Below are positions 16,333-23,186 of a DNA stretch of 33,323 bases, piece after piece. The first letter of the stretch is position 1. Every line of letters begins with the position of its first letter. Source of the DNA: WHTB01 sp050699035 (lineage in GTDB: Bacteria; Actinomycetota; Actinomycetes; Propionibacteriales; Nocardioidaceae); assembly GCA_050699035.1 (NCBI GenBank), contig JBOHDE010000012.1, forward strand, positions 1 through 33,323. The letters are read 5' to 3'. The position numbers were made by a program, and so were the translations under genes. Under the pieces are notes generated by a model. That model did not search any database. It saw only the letters and a list, made by a program, of their open reading frames with translations, and was not told the origin of the DNA.

Positions 16333-16362
16333 GACCGGGACGCTACTGCGTCGGCCGGGAGG

Positions 16363-16533
16363 TCAGCGGGTCTCGCGGTGCGTGGTGTGCGTACGGCAGC
16401 GCGGGCAGAACTTCTTCAGGTCGAGGCGATCCGGGTCGTTACGCCGGTTCTTCTTGGTGATGTAGTTGCGCTCCTTGCACTCCGTGCACGCCAAGGTGAT
16501 CTTGGGACGGACATCTGCGCTCTTGCTGGCCAC
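16363..16533 (-). CDS. rpmG: 50S ribosomal protein L33 (zinc-binding type)
   Basis: A 56-residue protein, MASKSADVRPKITLACTECK followed by a basic segment and FCPRCRTHTTHRETR. Two Cys pairs (CTEC and CPRC) make this the zinc-binding C+ form of L33. It starts at GTG 16533 with GAAGGTAGG upstream. The rpmG-hadA-hadB order next to tRNA-Met and tRNA-Thr matches that of mycobacteria. Confidence 0.96.
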   Translation of the reverse strand: MASKSADVRPKITLACTECKERNYITKKNRRNDPDRLDLKKFCPRCRTHTTHRETR

Positions 16534-16604
16534 GGTCGTGCCTACCTTCGCTGGGTGTTGCCTGCGTCCTGTGCCGTCGCCGGGCGACGACGTGGTTGTG
16601 CCGG

Positions 16605-16678
16605 TAGCGGGGGCGGGACTCGAACCCGCGACACCACGATTATGAGCCGTGTGCTCTGACCGCCTGAGCTACCCCGCC
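16605..16678 (-). tRNA. metT: tRNA-Met (CAT), elongator type
   Basis: Minus-strand cloverleaf of 74 nt: acceptor GGCGGGG/CCCCGCT with a G-U at the first pair, D-arm GCTC/GAGC, anticodon stem CACGG/TCGTG with loop CTCATAA (anticodon CAT), T-arm GCGGG-TTCGAGT-CCCGC, discriminator A. It lacks the initiator hallmarks (1-72 mismatch and three G-C pairs in the anticodon stem). Elongator Met is preferred over CAU-Ile by synteny. Confidence 0.93.
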
Positions 16679-16692
16679 ACGGAGCCGGAGAC

Positions 16693-16713
16693 CCTCGCCC
16701 CGAGTGGGCGAGG
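16693..16713 (-). other. Hairpin between tRNA-Thr and tRNA-Met
   Basis: CCTCGCCC and GGGCGAGG (16693-16700 and 16706-16713) form a perfect 8-bp stem with a 5-base loop in the spacer of the tRNA pair. No T-tract follows, so a processing signal is more likely than a terminator. Confidence 0.55.
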
Positions 16714-16726
16714 ACGCCGATTCCAG

Positions 16727-16799
16727 AGCCCCTTTACGGAATCGAACCGTAGACCTTCTCCTTACCATGGAGACGCTCTGCCGACTGAGCTAAAGGGGC
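16727..16799 (-). tRNA. thrT: tRNA-Thr (GGT)
   Basis: Minus-strand cloverleaf of 73 nt: acceptor GCCCCTT/AAGGGGC, D-arm GCTC/GAGC, anticodon stem TCTCC/GGAGA with loop ATGGTAA (anticodon GGT), T-arm TACGG-TTCGATT-CCGTA and discriminator U. It is the first gene of the tRNA-Thr, tRNA-Met, rpmG group. Confidence 0.96.
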
Positions 16800-16811
16800 A
16801 AGCGACGACCG

Positions 16812-16841
16812 AGAATACACGGGCGTAAGCCTAGATCGGAA
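16812..16841 (-). promoter_or_regulatory. Promoter of the tRNA-Thr/tRNA-Met/rpmG group
   Basis: On the minus strand TTCCGA (16841-16836) and TATTCT (16817-16812) are 18 bp apart, with the tRNA-Thr 5' end 12 bases downstream of the -10. Confidence 0.5.
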
Positions 16842-17044
16842 ATCGGTAGCGAGCGGTCTTGACCGGCGTGGACGAGGGCGCGCCCAAGGGGGTCGGACTG
16901 CCACCCGTGACGTGCCCGACCGGACCGGTGACCGACCCCTGCAGCAGGTACGGTCGACACTCGCGCGCACACCCTGGTGGACGACGCCCGGTGTCCCGGC
17001 GGCGAGGAATGGGTACGAGACCTCACAAACTCGGGGAGGGTTTG

Positions 17045-18013
17045 ATGGATCTTGAGCTGCGGCACCTCAGAGTGCTCGTCACGATCGCCGACGCCGGCAG
17101 CATCTCCACCGCCGCCAGCCGGCTGAATGTCTCCCAGCCGTCGCTGACGGCGCAGCTGCGGCGGGTCGAGCGAAGTCTCGGCGCGCCGGTGTTCGAGCGA
17201 TCCCGGCAGGGGGTAGAGGCGACGGCGTACGGCGGTGACGTCCTCAACCGTGCCCGCATCGTGCTCAGCGAGGTCGCCGACATCCAGGGACTGGCGCCCG
17301 CGACCGAGAAGTCCAACGGGCACCCCACACACGCGCACGTCGGCGGCTTCCCCGGATCGCCGCTGTGGGCGTTGGGAGCGCGACTGGAGACGATCGTGCC
17401 GGCCGACAACATCCGGCTGCAGTGCCAGTGGTCCATGCAGATGCTGGTGCAGCTGCTGGAGTCCGACCGGCTCGACTGCGCCATCGTCCGATGCATGCCG
17501 GACCAGGATCTCGCGCTCCCCGACGGCGTCTTCGCCGAAACCGTCGTCGAGGTCGACCCGGCGTTCGTCGCGCTCCCGTCCGACCACGCGCTGGCCGACG
17601 AGGACATGGTCGACCTCGCCGACCTGGCGCAGGAGAGCTGGGTCGGCGAGCCGCCCGACGACAGCGGCCAGCACACCCACTTCACGGCGGCCTGCCGGGC
17701 GGTCGGGTTCGAGCCGCGGCTGCAGCACGTCACCGTCGACTCCCCCGCCGCGGCGTCGATGATCGCGTCGGGCCGGGCGATCGCGCTGACGTCGTCGAGC
17801 TCCGGCGAGGCCGACGGCGTCGTGGTCAAGCCGCTGCGGGCCACGCCGATCTCGCGTCGGCTGGTGCTGGCCTGGCGGGCCGGCTCACCGTTGGCGAGCC
17901 ATGCCGACATGGTGCACCGGCTGACCGTCGACGCGTACCTCGAGACAGTCGGTGAGAGCCCGGCGTACACCTTGTGGAGCGATCGGCATCCGGACGCCGT
18001 ACCCACATCGTGA
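17045..18013 (+). CDS. LysR-family transcriptional regulator
   Basis: A 322-residue protein from ATG 17045, preceded by GGGGAGGG. The N-terminal winged helix is typical of LysR (MDLELRHLRVLVTIADAGSI, then AASRLNVSQPSLTAQLRRVE), followed by a substrate-binding domain of about 230 residues with a weakly conserved effector cleft. The next plus-strand gene, a secreted protease, lies 172 bases downstream with its own leader, so control of the protease is possible but unproven. Target and effector are unknown. Confidence 0.9.
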   Translation: MDLELRHLRVLVTIADAGSISTAASRLNVSQPSLTAQLRRVERSLGAPVFERSRQGVEATAYGGDVLNRARIVLSEVADIQGLAPATEKSNGHPTHAHVGGFPGSPLWALGARLETIVPADNIRLQCQWSMQMLVQLLESDRLDCAIVRCMPDQDLALPDGVFAETVVEVDPAFVALPSDHALADEDMVDLADLAQESWVGEPPDDSGQHTHFTAACRAVGFEPRLQHVTVDSPAAASMIASGRAIALTSSSSGEADGVVVKPLRATPISRRLVLAWRAGSPLASHADMVHRLTVDAYLETVGESPAYTLWSDRHPDAVPTS

Positions 18014-18030
18014 GCATCACCGGCACCCGG

Positions 18031-18064
18031 CGGCATAACCCGACGGTGTCCATCGGCATAACCC
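18031..18064. repeat. Direct repeat CGGCATAACCC x2
   Basis: CGGCATAACCC occurs at 18031-18041 and again at 18054-18064, a 23-bp offset (about two helical turns), between the LysR stop and the protease start. Same-face direct repeats upstream of a gene suggest a regulator binding region. Confidence 0.5.
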
Positions 18065-18185
18065 CGGCCCTATGACCAGTTGGGATAGGCGACCGAGGCT
18101 ACTGCTGCGTAAGGATCGCACTCCGTAAGCGTTCCGTTCGCCCGGAGCGTCCCCCGCCCGGGCAACACTCGGAGGGAAACACCAC

Positions 18186-19400
18186 ATGGCATTCCACAAG
18201 AAGGCCCGGCGCAAGCTCCCCCGCGCGCTCGTCGGTCTCTCGACCGTCGCCGTCCTGGCGGGCGTCACCGCTGCCCCCGCCCTCGCCGACGGTGAGCAGC
18301 AGGACAAGGGCACGATCGTCGGCGCTGACCGCGCCAACGCGGTCGAGGACAGCTATATCGTCGTGCTCGACGACGAGGCGACAGCTGCTGCGGGAGTACG
18401 TTCGGTGGCCGGCGACTTGGCCTCGTCGTACGACGCCGCCGTCGAGAGCACCTACAACTCCGCGCTGGACGGCTTCACCGCCACGATGAGCGAGTCGGAC
18501 GCCGAGCGGCTCGCCGCCGACCCCGACGTCGCGATGGTCGAGGTGAACCAGGAGTTCCAGATCTACGACACCCAGGAAGACGCCACCTGGGGACTCGACC
18601 GGGTCGACCAGCGGGCGTTGCCACTCGACGGCACGTACACCTACGCAACCACCGCGGCGAACGTCAACGCCTACATCATCGACACCGGAATCAACCTGGG
18701 GCACAACGACTTCGAGGGCCGGGCCCAGCTCGGGTTCGACGCGCTCGGCGGCGACGGGTCGGACTGCCACGGCCACGGCACGCACGTCGCCGGCACGGTC
18801 GGCGGCGAGACGTACGGCCTGGCGAAGGACGTGAACCTGTTCGCGGTCCGCGTGCTCGACTGCGAGGGCTCCGGCACGACCGACGGTGTCATCGCCGGCG
18901 TCGAGTGGGTGACCGAGAACGCCACCGGACCGGCCGTCGCGAACATGAGCCTCGGCGGCGGTGCCAGCGAGGCCCTCGACGCCGCGGTCCAGGGCTCGAT
19001 CGCCGCCGGCGTGACGTACTCGGTGGCGGCCGGCAACGAGAGCTCGGACGCCTGCGGCGGGTCGCCGTCACGCGTCCCCGAAGCCCTGACGGTCGGCGCC
19101 ACCGACGACCAGGACCGGGGCGCGTCATTCACCAACGTCGGCTCGTGCGTCGACCTGCTGGCGCCGGGCGTGGACATCACGTCGGACTGGGTCGGCAGCC
19201 CTGACGCCACCGAGACCATCAGCGGTACGTCGATGGCGGCCCCGCACGTCGCCGGTGCCGCGGCGCTGTACTTGTCGACGAACCCCGACGCCGCACCTGC
19301 GCAGGTGGGCGAGGCTCTGGTCGGCAGCGCGACCCCCGACGTCATCACCAACCCGGGTGTGGGCTCGCCGAACCTGCTGCTCCACACCGGGACCGACTGA
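18186..19400 (+). CDS. Secreted subtilisin-like serine protease (S8, proteinase K type)
   Basis: A 404-residue preproprotein. A signal peptide (basic MAFHKKARRK, hydrophobic core, probable cleavage after APALA near residue 34) is followed by an I9-type inhibitor propeptide (about 55-128; DSYIVVLDD to VAMVEVNQE) and the S8 domain. The catalytic triad is visible as Asp166 in YIIDTGI, His197 in HGHGTHVAGT and Ser349 in SGTSMAAPH; Asn284 in AAGNES forms the oxyanion hole. Cys194, 226, 290 and 321 may form disulfides as in proteinase K. There is no C-terminal carbohydrate-binding or P domain. ATG 18186 is preceded by CGGAGGGAAAC. It probably serves nutrient acquisition. Confidence 0.95.
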   Translation: MAFHKKARRKLPRALVGLSTVAVLAGVTAAPALADGEQQDKGTIVGADRANAVEDSYIVVLDDEATAAAGVRSVAGDLASSYDAAVESTYNSALDGFTATMSESDAERLAADPDVAMVEVNQEFQIYDTQEDATWGLDRVDQRALPLDGTYTYATTAANVNAYIIDTGINLGHNDFEGRAQLGFDALGGDGSDCHGHGTHVAGTVGGETYGLAKDVNLFAVRVLDCEGSGTTDGVIAGVEWVTENATGPAVANMSLGGGASEALDAAVQGSIAAGVTYSVAAGNESSDACGGSPSRVPEALTVGATDDQDRGASFTNVGSCVDLLAPGVDITSDWVGSPDATETISGTSMAAPHVAGAAALYLSTNPDAAPAQVGEALVGSATPDVITNPGVGSPNLLLHTGTD

Positions 19401-19442
19401 TCCCACGGGTCTAAGGCGTCGAGCGGCGGCGGCTCGGGTCGA

Positions 19443-19520
19443 CGTCGAAGATTGCCCAATTGGGCGATCTTCGACGCGGTCCCGGCCGGATCGAGGTGGA
19501 ACTTTGCCCAATTGGGCAAA
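19443..19520. repeat. Paired-palindrome element, copy 1
   Basis: Two palindromes built on GCCCAATTGGGC lie 52 bp apart, centre to centre. The first, 19443-19476, is a 34-bp self-complementary stretch with one T-G wobble per arm; the second, 19503-19520, is TTTGCCCAATTGGGCAAA. The element separates the convergent protease and LysE-type genes. Copy 2 is at 32180-32247. Confidence 0.88.
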
Positions 19521-19544
19521 ATTGCACGTCAGTGGGGGCGGTGG

Positions 19545-20181
19545 TCAGCGGCTCGACGCAGCCACGCGGACGCCGAGGCCGATCAGCACGGTGCCGCTGA
19601 CTGCCTCGAGCCGGCGCCTGATCTGCGGGCGACGGAACCAGGCTCCGGCCCGGCCGACCGCAGCCGCGAGGCTGACGTAGAGGACGACCTCGACGGCGAC
19701 CTGCAGCAACGCGAGCAGTGCCGTCGTGGCCAGCAGCATCCCGGCCGGCCGGGATGAACTGTGGGTAGAACGCGAACATGAAGACCGCGGCCTTCGGGTT
19801 CGCGAGCTGCACCACGGCGCCCTCGCCGAAGGCGAGCCAGCCGGATCTTCGCCCGTTCGTCGCGACCACCTCCGGGCCGTCTCCGCGGTCCCGCCAGGCC
19901 GCGAACCAGGCGCGGGCGCCGAGGGTGACCAGGACGGCGGCGCCGACTACTCGCAGCACGAGATACGCCGACTCGGACGCCGCGACGAGGGCCGCCAGGC
20001 CGGCCCCGGCGGCGATCGCCCAGACGTACAGCCCGGCCTCGAGACCCAGCACCGTCGGCACGGTCGCGCGGACACCCCGCAGCGCCGCCCGCCGGAAGAT
20101 CAGCGCCATCGCCGGCCCCGGTGAGGCCGAGATGAGCACCACGCTGAGCAGGAACACAGGCAACGACGCGACGAGGTCCAT
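19545..20181 (-). pseudogene. LysE-family amino-acid exporter, frameshifted
   Basis: The reading frame from ATG 20181 encodes a typical LysE/RhtB start (LPVFLLSVVLISASPGPAMA) and continues through VQLANPKAAVFMFAFYPQFIPAG. It then leaves the family pattern near 19745. The next frame resumes at once with MLLATTALLALLQVAVEVVL and ends at 19545. One extra base accounts for the shift: corrected, the gene has 212 codons, the normal family length. The break falls in a perfect 20-bp palindrome (19737-19756), a site prone both to mutation and to sequencing error. If intact, it would export amino acids or related small molecules across the membrane. Confidence 0.75.
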
Positions 20182-20277
20182 GGCAGCAAGTGTCGGACAG
20201 CACCGCCGACCCGCCAAGATGGCGCGCGCCGTGGACTCACGAACGATCGACCACCATAATCTCGGCGGAGGTAGGTC

Positions 20278-20820
20278 ATGGGCATCGTGCAGTTGCAGTG
20301 CAGCATGTCGCTGGACGGCTTCATCGCCGGCCCCGGTGGTGACATGTCCTGGCTGGCCAACCACCTCGGGCCGAACCCGACGGTGGACGAGCTGGTCGGC
20401 GAAGTCGGCGCCCTGCTGGTCGGCAGCCGGACGTTCCGCGGTGACGACCCGTACAAGGGCACGGCCGAGGAGGGCAAGCCGTACGGCGGAGGCTGGACCG
20501 GACCCATGGTGGTCCTCACCCACCATGCCCCGGACACGCCGGTGCCGGACGTCACCTTCGTCGGTGACCTCGACAGCGGCGTCGCCACGGCGAAGGCGGC
20601 CGCGGGTGACAAGTCGGTCGCCGTCCTGGGCGCCGACGTCGGCCGCCAGTGCCTCGACGCGGGCCTGCTCGACGAGATCCTCGTGTGCATCGCGCCGGTG
20701 CTGCTCGGCGACGGCGTCCGGTTGTTCGACTACCCGGGCGGGACCAATGTCAGGCTCGAGCGGCTCCGCCTGACCGAGGCGCCGGGAGCGACGAACCTCT
20801 GGTTCCGGGTCGTTCGCTGA
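20278..20820 (+). CDS. Dihydrofolate-reductase-like (RibD C-domain) protein
   Basis: A 180-residue protein from ATG 20278, preceded by GGAGGTAGGTC. It shows the DHFR/RibD-like pattern QLQCSMSLDGFIAGPGGDM, GALLVGSRTFRGDDP, a central VAVLGADVGRQCLDAGLLDEI and the C-terminal IAPVLLGDGVRLFD. Such proteins bind NADPH and are annotated as dihydrofolate reductase family, although most relatives are not folate enzymes. The substrate is unknown. It is transcribed divergently from the LysE-type gene, 96 bases apart. Confidence 0.87.
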   Translation: MGIVQLQCSMSLDGFIAGPGGDMSWLANHLGPNPTVDELVGEVGALLVGSRTFRGDDPYKGTAEEGKPYGGGWTGPMVVLTHHAPDTPVPDVTFVGDLDSGVATAKAAAGDKSVAVLGADVGRQCLDAGLLDEILVCIAPVLLGDGVRLFDYPGGTNVRLERLRLTEAPGATNLWFRVVR

Positions 20821-20967
20821 GCTAGCCGGGTCGTACGTCGACACGCGTACCCGACCGCCCTTTTCGTACGCCGTCGGGAGGCGTGTCGGTTACGTGCTGG
20901 CGTTGACGACGCGGTGGGGCCGGCCCGGCGACGCTGGATGCCTTAACCGATACCCAGGAGGCATCCC

Positions 20968-21231
20968 ATGTTCAGTACCGAGATTGTTCTCGCCACCGCC
21001 GACGGCCGCTGGGACGGGTCCGGCGGCTGGTGGGTGATCTTCCCGATCCTCTGGTTCGTCGTCATCGTCGGCGTCATTACCGCGGTCGTCTTCAACGTCC
21101 GTCGGCGCGGCCGGCTCTCCGGTCAGCGTGCGGGTGAGCGACGCCTCGCCGAGCGCTTCGCGTCCGGCGAGATCGACGCGGAGGAGTACGAGAGTCGACT
21201 CACCGCGCTGCAGAACGTGCACCGGAAGTGA
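20968..21231 (+). CDS. Small membrane protein with SHOCT domain
   Basis: An 87-residue protein. One membrane helix (WWVIFPILWFVVIVGVITAVVF, about residues 21-42) is followed by a basic stretch and a C-terminal SHOCT motif (RLAERFASGEIDAEEYESRL). SHOCT domains are short helical modules of unclear, probably oligomerising role. AGGAGG precedes ATG 20968. Its last 32 bases overlap the 3' end of the convergent LysR gene. Confidence 0.85.
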   Translation: MFSTEIVLATADGRWDGSGGWWVIFPILWFVVIVGVITAVVFNVRRRGRLSGQRAGERRLAERFASGEIDAEEYESRLTALQNVHRK

Positions 21232-22105
21232 CCTCACGGCTCGGTCGGACGGCGCCGGCCAGCGCGGCCAGGACGGCTGCGGTGGCCGGCGGGTCCGGCG
21301 GGTCGCCGAAGGTGGCCGCATAGACGTGCCGGGTCGAGCCCGCCAGCTCGGTCGCGTTGATCTCGGCGAGACGATGCGCCTGCAGGGCAAGACCGGGGAT
21401 GGTCGTCACGCCCATGCCGGCGGCGACCAGTGCCTGCATGACCACCATGTCGTCGGAGACGTACCCGATCCTCGGCTCGAACCCTTCCCGACCACACATG
21501 TCGACGAGGTGGCGGCGGCAGCGGTCACAGCCAGCGATCCAGGTGGAGTCATGGTTGTCGGCCAGGGTGGTCGTCTCGTCGATGGCGAGCAGATAGGTCG
21601 GGTCGTCGACCAGGTGCACCAGCCGGATGCCGTCCTCCTCGGGCGCCGTGTCGTCGTACCGGAAGATCACGGCGACGTCGACCCGCCCGGCTCGCAGCAG
21701 CTGCAGCGCCTCGGGCGGATGTGTGTCGGTCAGCTCGAGCTCGAGGCCGGGGTGCTCCTCGGCCAGCGCGGCGGCCGCGACCGGGACCAACGTGCTCATC
21801 GCCGAGGAGAACCCGGCGAGCCGGACCTTGCCGGCGTTCAGGCCAACGTGGGCCGACAGCTCGGCGGCCGCCGAGTCGACCCGGCCGATGATCTCGTCGG
21901 CCCGGTCGGCGAGCAGCCGGCCAGCCTCGGTGAGCCGGATGCCCCGGCCCACCCGCTGCAGCAGCTGGGCGCCGGTCTCCGCCTCGAGCCGGGCCAGGTG
22001 ATGGCTCACCGACGGCTGCGAGTAGTGCAGTGCCTTGGCTGCCGCGGTGACAGATCCATGCCTGGCCACGGCGGCGATCACCCGGAGACGTACGAGGTCG
22101 AGCAT
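21200..22105 (-). CDS. LysR-family regulator, divergent from cysteine dioxygenase
   Basis: A 301-residue protein from ATG 22105 with the LysR helix-turn-helix at its start (MLDLVRLRVIAAVARHGSVT, then AAKALHYSQPSVSHHLARLE) and a periplasmic-binding-like effector domain. It is transcribed divergently from a cysteine dioxygenase-like gene across 75 bp, the classic layout for a LysR regulator and its target. It probably responds to a sulfur amino acid; the effector is inferred only from context. Its 3' end overlaps the SHOCT gene on the other strand by 32 bp. Confidence 0.9.
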   Translation of the reverse strand: MLDLVRLRVIAAVARHGSVTAAAKALHYSQPSVSHHLARLEAETGAQLLQRVGRGIRLTEAGRLLADRADEIIGRVDSAAAELSAHVGLNAGKVRLAGFSSAMSTLVPVAAAALAEEHPGLELELTDTHPPEALQLLRAGRVDVAVIFRYDDTAPEEDGIRLVHLVDDPTYLLAIDETTTLADNHDSTWIAGCDRCRRHLVDMCGREGFEPRIGYVSDDMVVMQALVAAGMGVTTIPGLALQAHRLAEINATELAGSTRHVYAATFGDPPDPPATAAVLAALAGAVRPSREVTSGARSAAR

Positions 22106-22156
22106 GTATCAACTCTATCTATGTGAATCACAGGAGATTGGCATTAGACCTGATGA

Positions 22157-22179
22157 CTTTCGAGAGGCACGCTCGAAAG
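22157..22179. promoter_or_regulatory. Dyad directly upstream of the cysteine dioxygenase start
   Basis: CTTTCGAG-aggcacg-CTCGAAAG has perfect 8-bp arms and ends one base before ATG 22181. It may be a LysR operator on DNA or a hairpin at the translation start; the only SD-like run (GAGAGG, 22162-22167) lies partly in its left arm. Confidence 0.5.
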
Positions 22180-22180
22180 C

Positions 22181-22729
22181 ATGGAGACCACGACACGCAT
22201 CCGGCCAGGCCTCGCCGAGCTCACCGCGAGGCTTCGACAACAGATCGCTCGACCCGACGGCCCGCACCGCACGGCGTTCTCCGTCGCCGCCCTGGTGCGT
22301 GAACAGCTGCCGACTGTCGACCTGCTCAGCCCGCAGGAGCGTCTCGGCGACGAGCACAGCTATGTCGGGCACATGCTCCACACCGAGACCGCCTTCTCGA
22401 TCGTGGCGGTGGTGTGGCGGCCCGGCCAGCAGACCGTGATCCACGACCACATCGCCTGGTGTGCATTCGTGGTGCTGCAGGGGGTGGAGTACGAGACGCT
22501 CTATCGCGACCACGGCGACCATCTGACCGAGATCGGGCGAGCGGCGAACACGGTGGGCAGCGCCAGCGGCTTCGCCCCGCCCGGCGACATCCACCGCGTC
22601 CACAACACCGGTGACACGACCGCGATCTCGCTGCACGTGTACGGCGCCGACCTCAGCGTGCCGGGCTCGAGTGTGCGCCGCACGTACGACCTGCCGCTGC
22701 GCCAGCCGAAAGGTCGGCTCAGCCGGTAG
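22181..22729 (+). CDS. Cysteine dioxygenase-like cupin enzyme
   Basis: A 182-residue cupin with the mononuclear iron ligands of the cysteine/thiol dioxygenase family: His88 and His90 in TVIHDHIAWC and His138 in PPGDIHRVHN. SLHVYG (about 150-155) follows, with the catalytic His. It oxidises cysteine, or a related thiol such as 3-mercaptopropionate, to the sulfinic acid. The Cys of the mammalian Cys-Tyr cofactor is not evident. It is probably controlled by the divergent LysR protein. Its TAG stop lies within an 18-bp tandem duplication. Confidence 0.85.
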   Translation: METTTRIRPGLAELTARLRQQIARPDGPHRTAFSVAALVREQLPTVDLLSPQERLGDEHSYVGHMLHTETAFSIVAVVWRPGQQTVIHDHIAWCAFVVLQGVEYETLYRDHGDHLTEIGRAANTVGSASGFAPPGDIHRVHNTGDTTAISLHVYGADLSVPGSSVRRTYDLPLRQPKGRLSR

Positions 22730-22753
22730 ACCGAGCTCAGCCGGTAGACCGAG
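22718..22753. repeat. 18-bp tandem duplication at the gene junction
   Basis: CTCAGCCGGTAGACCGAG is repeated exactly at 22718-22735 and 22736-22753, and CTCAGG follows as a partial third copy. The first copy holds the dioxygenase stop; the partial third copy holds the stop of the convergent arsC. The duplication makes up almost all of the 25-bp gap between the genes. Confidence 0.9.
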
Positions 22754-22754
22754 C

Positions 22755-23156
22755 TCAGGCCGGCGGCGCGATGAGCTCGCCGAGCAGGGCCCTGACCCGG
22801 GCATCGATGTCGTCGCGGATGCGGCGCACGGTCTCGACGTCCTGGCCCGCCGGGTCCTCGAGCTCCCAGTCGAGGTAGCGCTTGCCGGGGAAGAACGGGC
22901 AGGCGTCGCCGCAGCCCATGGTGATGACGACATCGGCCGCCTGCACCGACTCGGTGGTCAGCGGCTTGGGGAACTCCCGCGACAGGTCGAGGCCCAGCTC
23001 CTGCATCACCACCACGACAGCCGGGTTGATCCGGTCGGCCGGCTCGCTGCCCGCCGACCGGACGGTGACCCGGCCGTTCGCGTGGTGGTCGAGCAGCGCG
23101 GCCGCCATCTGCGAGCGACCGGCGTTGTGCACACAGACGAACAGGACGTCAGTCAC
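22755..23156 (-). CDS. arsC: Arsenate reductase, low-molecular-weight phosphatase type
   Basis: A 133-residue protein with the LMW-PTPase P-loop CVHNAGRS at residues 8-15 (Cys8 nucleophile, Arg14) and Cys82/Cys86 in MGCGDACPFFPGKRYLDW, followed by the DP loop LEDPAGQD. It reduces arsenate to arsenite; in actinobacteria the electrons come from mycothiol/mycoredoxin or thioredoxin. It starts at GTG 23156, 30 bases after the flavoprotein gene on the same strand, so the two form an operon. No arsenite efflux pump (ArsB or Acr3) is in the window. Confidence 0.93.
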   Translation of the reverse strand: MTDVLFVCVHNAGRSQMAAALLDHHANGRVTVRSAGSEPADRINPAVVVVMQELGLDLSREFPKPLTTESVQAADVVITMGCGDACPFFPGKRYLDWELEDPAGQDVETVRRIRDDIDARVRALLGELIAPPA

Positions 23157-23186
23157 CGGTGGGCTCCTCGAGTCATCACCAGGCTC

